From Lucinisca nassula (Eukaryota > Mollusca > Bivalvia > Lucinida > Lucinidae): 64,000 nt of DNA. The DNA is taken from positions 168,566,652 to 168,630,651 of the forward strand of contig OY757012.1 of assembly GCA_963580285.1 (NCBI GenBank), read 5' to 3'. Below, one piece after another: positions 53,001 through 62,000 of the stretch (position 1 is its first letter; each line of letters starts with the position of its first letter). Below the pieces are notes generated by a model. That model worked only from the letters and a program-made list of their open reading frames with translations, was not told the DNA's origin and did not search any database. The translations under genes were made by a program, and so were the position numbers.

Positions 53001-56000
53001 AAACAAAGCATTGTTAGCTTATCAAGCTTGTAAGTGGTCAAAAGGTTAACTGTTCTAGCAAGCAAAATGCAAAATAAAGTGGTACTTCTGCTGCTAAACA
53101 GCTTTTACTACTCACATTTTTTTTCTGCACAATATTAGTATATTTGCCATAACAGTTCCTTTACTGACAATATCAATAGTTTTGAATAGTCAGTGTTGAG
53201 GGGTGTTATGCATCTTTATGTGAATTTTCCAGCCCTTTAATTTTAGATATCTATCAGAAACACCTTTATGTCACATGTAACAGTGGCATTGTCAAAGATT
53301 AGCGAAACTTCATTTGTTTTTCACCCAACTGAGCCCCAGAGGCAGGCCTCTGGGTAGGGTGATTGACAGATATTGGACAAGCATATGCACTCTCATTTTT
53401 GAAGATACTTTCTGGCATGCAGCAACAAACATCATTAACTCCTGTTCTAATGAATAAGTTAATTTAGCCACACTCATTTCTGACTTTCAACCAATCAGAT
53501 TACTTGATGTAATTTATTCCTACAAATGCACAAAACGAATGTCAAACAGTGTAGGAACTGATCGGATGGCTTCTTCTATGAAGATGTTCATGTGTATTCC
53601 TTTTTCAATTTTTGTGAAAAACAAAGACATCTGAGTGTGGGCAGAGCAAAAAAAGCACAGCAAAGGTTTTAGAGAGCTTTGCTTGTCACTCTTAGGATTG
53701 CCCAGAGGCTACAGAACGCTCATGCAACAGTGAAGACTCTGATCAGCCTGCACATTCGTGCAGGCTGATCAGTCTTCACTGGTTGCCCAGCACTTGTAGT
53801 TGTGTCATGCCCAAACTGATTTCCTGCAGGACTAGCACTGTCCACTTACTATATGAATAGAGCCTGCTATAGACCTTCCACTCCAGTCACCAGAGTTGAA
53901 TATCAGGAAACATACAAAAGCTGAGAAAAACTTCTCTGAAAAGGAAACAAAGTTTTTCATTACACCATAAAACAATAATAAATTTATGTGACCCCTAACT
54001 GGATAATCATGGAATACTCTTAGAAAAATTAACATTATAACTTTAAGTCTTTTTGAAAAGTAAATCCCCTTTAGAGGGCCTCAAATCCCCCTTTGGAGGA
54101 AAGGGAACAGGAAGTAGCAAAAGTCCTCCCGGAGACAACTTTTGTGCTCATTTAATACCCTTAACCCTTATCCATCTGACTTAATTAATTTAACCACACC
54201 CATTTCTGACTATCCACCAATCAAATTACTTGATATAATGTATTTGTTCTGAAGAAGCCATCTGATCTGGATCTTTACTATTTGTGTCATGTTCAGTGGG
54301 ATAAGGGTTAACATAGCTTTATTATTTGTGCAGCACTACAGGCATGGAGGTGCTCCTGCAAGTGACTGTTCCAGCAAATGCCATGGTAACCTTCTTTATA
54401 CCATTATAAGGAAAAATATGTGGGGTGATCAATAAATTCAAGAACTTTTGCTATAACTTTTTTAATATACAACCAATCGCAAAAAAATTTACACGGTCGA
54501 TAAAATAGCACGTTACTGACAACGTCATCAAGGTATTACTTTCTTGACGTCACTAGTTTTTCAATGACAACATATTTTCGACGTCATACTTCACGTTCAC
54601 CGTTCTGAAATGGCTGACGACGTTGTTGCAGAACAGAGGACTTTCATTAAATTCTACGTAAAATTAGGCAAGACTATGAGCGAAATCAAAGAGGATCTCC
54701 AAAAAGTATACGGAGAAGCAGCATTTTCGAAATCTTGTATTCATAAATGGTGGCATCGCTTCAGTGACAGAAGAACATCGACCAAAGATGACGCCCCATC
54801 TGGCCGCATTGTGAAGTATACTACAGAGGAAACCTGTGCTGCCATTGAACAAGACGTGTGTGTGTGTGTGAATTCGGATTTGTTGCTTTCAACAATTTTT
54901 CAGTCATATCACGACGGTGTCTGGTTGCGACAGGAAGCTCAATGCTCACTTTTATAGTGCTGCCTCACTGAAGTATCATGTCCCAGACACATTACATGAT
55001 ACCACACCCAGTCACATTATCCTGACACTGGATCGACCAGTCCTAGCTCTACCCCGTAAATCTGAGTGCCAAGCAAGGAGCAGCTAGTACCATTGTTAAC
55101 GACTTTGGTATGTCGCGGCCCGGGATCGAACCCATGACCTTCCGTTCCCCGGAGCGGACACTCTACCAACTGAGCTATCGGGGCCGGTGAGAACAGTACG
55201 TAATGGAAGACAGGCGAGTGACTGTTAGAAATGTAGCAGAGGACTTTAACTTAAGTTATGGTACAGCCCAAAAGATTCTGACTGAAAAGCTTGAATTAAG
55301 CCGCGTCTGTGCAAGGTGGGTACCCCGTCTACTTCAGCGTTACCAGAAGAGAGTAAGGAAACAGATCTGTCGAGATATTCTCAACCGATATGCAGAGGAA
55401 GGTGATTGGTTCCTGAATAAAATAATAACATGTGATGAAACATGGTTCCACTTCTTTCAGCTGAAAAGCAAGCAACAGAGTTCCGTGTGGAAGCATGCAC
55501 CGTCACCATTGCCTGTAAAAGCCCGACTTTCCAAGCCAGTGGGTAAAGTTATGTCCATCATATTCTGTGACACAAAAGGAAATGTGTTGAATCACATGGT
55601 GCCAGCTAAAACTACAGTCAATAGTGAATACTACGCACATCTTATTAAATTCCAGTTGCAGAGAGCTATTCCAGATAAATGTCCTGAACTTGTAAGGTCA
55701 GGGTTCAATTTGCACCAAGACAACGCTCCAGTGCATGTGAGTCAACTTGTGACGTCCACCCTCAAGGAACTGGGTATGGAAACTCTACTGCATCCACCGT
55801 ATAGCCCAGACTTGGCTATCTGTGACTTTTTACTGTTTCCAAATGTGAAGGATCAGCTGCGTGGAGTAAAATATGAGACGCGAGATGAACTAGGGGCTGC
55901 TATAACGGTGGCGATTAGGGAGGTGTCACATGACGGCTTACGTCACGCGCTCGGCACGTGGCTGAACAGATGTCAAAAGTGTATCAAGATCAAGGGATCC

Positions 56001-59000
56001 TATGTCAAGAAATAATAAACAGTATTCGTGAGTATCATTTTTCATTATTAAGTTATAGCAAAAGTTCTCAAATTTATTGATCACCCCTCGTATATGTAAA
56101 TATAAGTAAATCTTGGGGACATATTTCTGCAATAATGTGTTAAATCGAAATGCTCACATCTCGGGATCTGAAAATATCCAATAAATTTCTATACTGCATT
56201 GCAAGTTACAAAGCAGTGCCTCAAATATTGTAAGAGGACTTGTGGATACACATAGTTCTGTAAATTGTGACTGACTGACAACACGCGTATATGCCCCATC
56301 CCTTTGTAAAACTGTGATTGTATACTCACCACTCCAATCTCCTGTGCCTTTATCAACTGAGACTATTGAAGAAGCTATTGCAGGGAAACAGGATAAGGTC
56401 ACAAAGAACACTATACATACACTAACACCCTGTGGCCATATCTGGAAAGGTAAAATTATCATCCTATTAACAAGTCTGTGAAATGATTACCTCTTTAAAC
56501 CCTATTTTATATAGCAAAAACGGGGGTTTAATATATTACAATATTATACTTATTTCTACTGTAAGACATTGGTTGTGGGTACTCCTTAGAACCCCCTCAA
56601 AGAGGCAGTTCTAATAAGTACCCTAGGCGACAGGGTTCAAGATATCATTTCATCTCAATGTCGGGTAAAAGTCCCACAAAACTGGAAGCAACGTCTCCAA
56701 AATGACCTATACAGTGTTGATGGGGACGTTAAACCTCAAATCAAACAAACAAACAAATCTAATGAGTACCCACAACCTATGTTTGGAATATAAAAAGAAA
56801 AAATATCACAAATTTTCTTCTGACAGTAAAATGACCCTTTTGGAGAAATGAATGTCTGTACTGTATCACATGGATCTGTTATCATAATGAGGTCATAAAT
56901 TTGCAAAGAGGTCTTGCAACAATAATTTTAGGATAATTAACACTGTGAGAAATAATTACTACATGTATAATAAAATACTACAACTACTTTTAATAAACAA
57001 TAACAATGATAATCCTGGAGAGGATTGTGGATGGTCTCATTAGGCAGTTGGTGGACATCGACGATTCCCAGTTTGGCTTCGTCCCAGGAAAAGGCACAAC
57101 AGACGCAATTTTTGTTGTACTGCAGCTGCAAGAGAAGTATCTGGCGGCCAACAGGAGACTATACATGGCTTTTGTAGACCTGGAGAAGGCCTTTGATCAA
57201 GTGCCTCGGAAAGTCAGCTGATGGGCACTAAGAAAACTTGGAGTGGACGAGTGGATTGTGCGACTGGTCCAAGGGATGTATGCTAATGCTCGGAGCCGTG
57301 TCCGTGTTGGTGATGGTTACATTGCAGAATTCGATGTGAAGGTGGGTGTTCATCATGGCTCTGTTCTCAGCCCACTGCTTTTCATCAATGTTCTTGAAGC
57401 CTTGTCATGCGAGTTCCGCTTTGGAGTCCACTGGGAGGACCTGTATGCTGATGACCTTGTCATCATAGCTGAATCCCTTGAGGAATGTGTCAGGAGGCTC
57501 TTAACTTGGAAAGATGGATGCGAAAGGGCTGAGAGTGAATGCAGGAAAGACAAAGATCATGATCTGTGGTACAAGTCTGGATATCCTGCAGAGTAAAGGC
57601 CACTTCCCATGCGCTGTATGTCGCACTGGAGTGGGCAGCTACTGTATCTTTTGTAATGGCTGCAAGTTCTGGGTGCACAAAAAATGCAATGGGCTCAAGC
57701 GCTTGACAGAGGACCCTGATTACAGGTGTACACTGTGCCAAGGAACTGCACGCCCCTTAGATGGCAGGCCACAGAGGGAAGTCCAAGTCGGAGCCGACTA
57801 GCTGGAGGTTGTAGCTTCCTTTTGCTACTCAGGTGATATGCTTTAGCAGCAGGTGGTTGCAACCTTTCCACCACATCACGTCATCATGTGTGAAAACAGC
57901 CTGGAAGAAATTCAAGGAGTTGCTATCAGTTCTCTCTTCCCGCCACCTCTCCTTCAAGACACGTGTGTACAGCTCTTGTGTGCGGAGTGCAATGCTCCAT
58001 GCCAGTGAGACATGGCCATTGACAAAGCCAAACCTCCAACATCTTCAGCGGAATGACAGGGTAATGATCAGACAGATTTGCAATGTCAAGCCACAGGACG
58101 CTGTCACCATCAGGTCCAGTGAGTTACTTGATCATCTTGGCATTGAGGACCTGGACCTCATCCAGAAAGAGAGAAAGCTCCGCTGGTATTGACATGTGGA
58201 ACGCTCCAACGGTGCAGTCAAGACTGCCTATGACATACAGGTAGGTGGACAGCTGGGGCCTGGAAGGCCCAAGATGACCTGGAAGCAGCTGACAGAAAGA
58301 GATTGCAGAGAATGGAAGCTCTCTGGTATCGATCCTCATGATAGACAAGCCTGGAGATCTGGTGTAAGATCTGCCATGCATGCAGCAAGCCAGCTACCTG
58401 GAAGGGGGCCCACTTATGTGGACATTGCTCCTGTACCTTCATATTAATCAAAATCCGTTGATGATGATGATGATGATGATGCATGAATGTTGGCCCCCAC
58501 CCATTGGGGCTTGAAGAAATAGATGGGCTACATGTTGCTTCCACACAGAGCTAAAACTGACCTGCACACGAGTACTGGTAAACCGCTCAGACGATCTAAG
58601 CCTGCCAAGGCAAAGCGGTACAAGTCGGACCGTCCATGCTTATAAAACCTGTTGGTTTCATTGGGCGGCAGGGCTTGAGATGTCATTTCATCTCAATGTC
58701 GGGTAAAAGTCCCACAAAATTGGAAGCAAAGTCTCCAAAATGACCTTTACAGTGTTGATTGGGACGTTAATCTGCTGCATTGTATCACATCCAGTGGATG
58801 CTTCCAGATCAACCTATCACACAAGACGCAAAGCATCGAGTGTGATGAGAAAGATCTGGAAACATCCAAGAGATGTGATACTGTCCGGAAAATCAAGTTA
58901 CTACAGTGATAATTTTTTAATATAATGTACTTTTTTTCTTCCAATAATTTTTTTGTTTTGTTTTTTCTTCTAAAAAGCAGGAAAATTTAATGGTATGCAC

Positions 59001-62000
59001 TGCGTGTGACATCATTGTTCTGTGTTACTGGCTGCTTTCTAACGTCACAACACGAAGGAGTTCAGAGCCAGCAAGGATGATGATACTGAATCTGAAAGCG
59101 TTGAGTAGGTGATACAGGATTCTGTGTGTTTGTGTTATACATCAGTATTTTTTTGTAGGTATATAATAACCCTTGTCCTGCTGAATTTTCATATATGCCA
59201 CACCCACTACCGATTTTCAACCAATCAGATTATTTGATGCAAATTATTGCAACAAATTCACAATCTGAATGGCAAACAATGTAAATCTTGATCAGATGGC
59301 TTCATCAGAAGCCATCTGATCTGGATCTTCATTGTTTGGAAAATAATGCATATCCGGGCTCAGCAGGACAAGGGATAAGAGGTAAGAGGTGGTACTTACA
59401 AGTTTCAGTATATTGAGGTAGTATGAACAACTGTGGTGTGAAACAACAGCTACACTTTCATCATCACTTGTGACACTAACACTTAATGTATTGCCTGAAA
59501 TAGCAGAACACCTCTGATTAAGAGGAACAGCAGTCTGGACCCAGCTATGAGATTTGAGTTTTGTAATTAAACACAGGTACAATACTCAGCCTTGACTATT
59601 TTCTACACATATCATCTCCTTTACCTGGCAAAAACTCATAGCTGATCAGTTATGAGAGAGAGAACTTTTGCTATTTTACATCATGATAATAAGTCCGTGA
59701 AATGAAGATCCCTCTAAACCCCACATTATATAGAGAAAAATGGGGTTTACGGGGGTATACATTTTCTGCCTTATTTTTGCTCAAAAACATAGATTGTGGG
59801 TACTCGTTAGAACCGCCTCACCACCTCATTGAGGCGGTTCTAACGAGCACCCACAATCTATGATGAAAGCAGAAATAAGAAAGATGTTCTCATTTTTACC
59901 CAAAATTTGTCACTTCTGGCACCATGTTGGATGCCATTATTTCACATGGACATGTTTTCCTTATGTTTTATTTTTTGCTGATTCAAATACCAGTTAGACA
60001 GGAACCAGTAACCTGTATCAGGGATATGGATGCAACTTTGTCTAAAATACACTTACCAGTATCTCCCTTATTAATATGTTTACCCATAAAGGAAAGAATT
60101 TGTTCCTGAGGAGCAGATTCTTTCCTTTAGAGTAGACCCCTTTTTAGTAGAGCTCAATTTATAGGATAGTAACCTCAAAAGTTCTTTCCCTTTAACAAAA
60201 TGGTGGAAACTAGGAATGTTTTCAGAAGAAAACTATGCCCCCACACCCACCATAAATTTAGACCAATGAAGTATATGACCTTGGAAATGAGGCTAAGGTG
60301 ACCAAAGAACAATCAAGTCTCTGTTATACTATCATGATCTACTGTACTAAGTCTGGCCGGAATTCTTCAATCTGTTAAAGAGATACGGTGCAGACAAACA
60401 GAAATTGAACAATCTTTGGTCTTGAATGACCTTGAAAAGTAATTCAAGGTCACAAAAATCTAATCAAGTCTTCAGTCTATTGGTGTAATACAAAGTCATG
60501 TATATTTTATCATATGACGTTGCGTCTGAGAGTGTAATAACGCCATGTTATATTTTTTTGATAATCCACTAGTGGATTAAATATGCAAATAGCTAGATAC
60601 GTCCCGTAACGTTACATGTACGGCGTCCTTTACGACGTCGTGTTTACTAATGGCGGAATATTGACATTTTTGCAAACAAATGTGAATAAAATGCGCTTGA
60701 AATGTCATATGATAAATTGAATCTTGCATTTGTGCACATTTATTATTGAATTTATTAAACTCGTTGAGGAAAAGGGATAAAATGCTCGGCAAAGCCACGC
60801 ATTTTATCCCTTTTCCTCAACTCCTTTAATAAATTCAATAATACATGAACACTCATGTAAGATCCTCTATATATCAAATATGGTTAGAGTTCATCAATTT
60901 GCAGAATGAGAGATAAATAGCAGTTACATTGCAGTGTGTCATGGTAAAAGCTGACAAGCCTTGCACTCTTGTGACCTTGAAAATTAAGTCATATTTCTTT
61001 GGACATAGCAGTTTTGTTTCTTATCCATCATGGTTTCTGCTTTGGACCCAAACAATAGTGTTATAAATAGGGTGTGATGTATTTGCTGCAACCAGAAATG
61101 TCATATGTAAGATGAAACTTTGTTGAATTTATCTATTGATGCTCAAAACATAGATTATAGGTGCTCTGACATTAAAAGTGCATCATTAAAATGGGTGAAA
61201 ATTGAAAATTTCAGAAATCCTGAAATGAAGGTTTCCAAATCCTAAAAAGGCAATTTTGCCTAAACTTTAAATAGGGACAGAAAGTCTCAAAATCCTGAAT
61301 GAGGAATAATCCTGAAAACTTTCACCCATGCATTAAGACAGTCCTAATGAGTACTCACGATCTATATTAATATGAGGGCAGTCATGGCATGATGGACTTG
61401 TCACAATGTAGATCCAATTAGCCAGGCTTCGTGGAAAAGTGTATGACTGCAGGTCTTTAAATATGGCCCCAGCCTGACTTTGTAACTTTCATTTAGATTA
61501 ACCCTTGTCCTGCTGAATATTCATATATGCCACACCCACTACCGATTATCAACCAATCAGATGACTTGATGCAAATTATTACAACAAATTCATAACCTGA
61601 ATGACAAACAATGTAGATCCTGATCAGATGGCTACTTCAGAAGCCATCTGATCTGGATCTACATTGTTTCAAAGAAAAGGCATATCCGGGTTCAGCAGGA
61701 CAAGGGTTAATGAACTAGTAACTGCTTAGAAGATCTAAGCCTGGGACATTGTAAGTTGCTCAACCTATACTTGCCTAGTGTGCAGAACAGATAGCACAGA
61801 ATGTGGCTGTGGCATCTGATCAGCATCTACACTGTTTGCTGAAAATTTGATAATTTTTGAAAAACTTCCAACAATTAAAGCAAACCAGACACACTTTAAT
61901 ATGGGAATGGACCTGTCCAAAGGTATTAGCTGGAAGATTCAATGTATCATTTATGGTTAAAAAAGAGTCATGTGGTGTGAATATCACACAGCTACAATTA

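Larger units (their letters stand above)
54419..56090 (+). mobile_element. Mariner element interrupted by SINE-C
   Basis: Inverted ends TGATCAATAAATTCAAGAAC at the left and the complement of GATCAATAAATTTGAGAAC at the right, about 35 bp with few mismatches; TA duplications at 54417-54418 and 56091-56092. 1672 bp, or about 1330 bp without the SINE, the usual mariner size. It lies in the ENT intron between 53935 and 56330, in the opposite direction to the gene. Confidence 0.94.

Noticed and set aside
57490..57741. Minus-strand open frames opposite the LINE
   Set aside because: Shadows; the plus-strand frames carry the RT and zinc-finger motifs.
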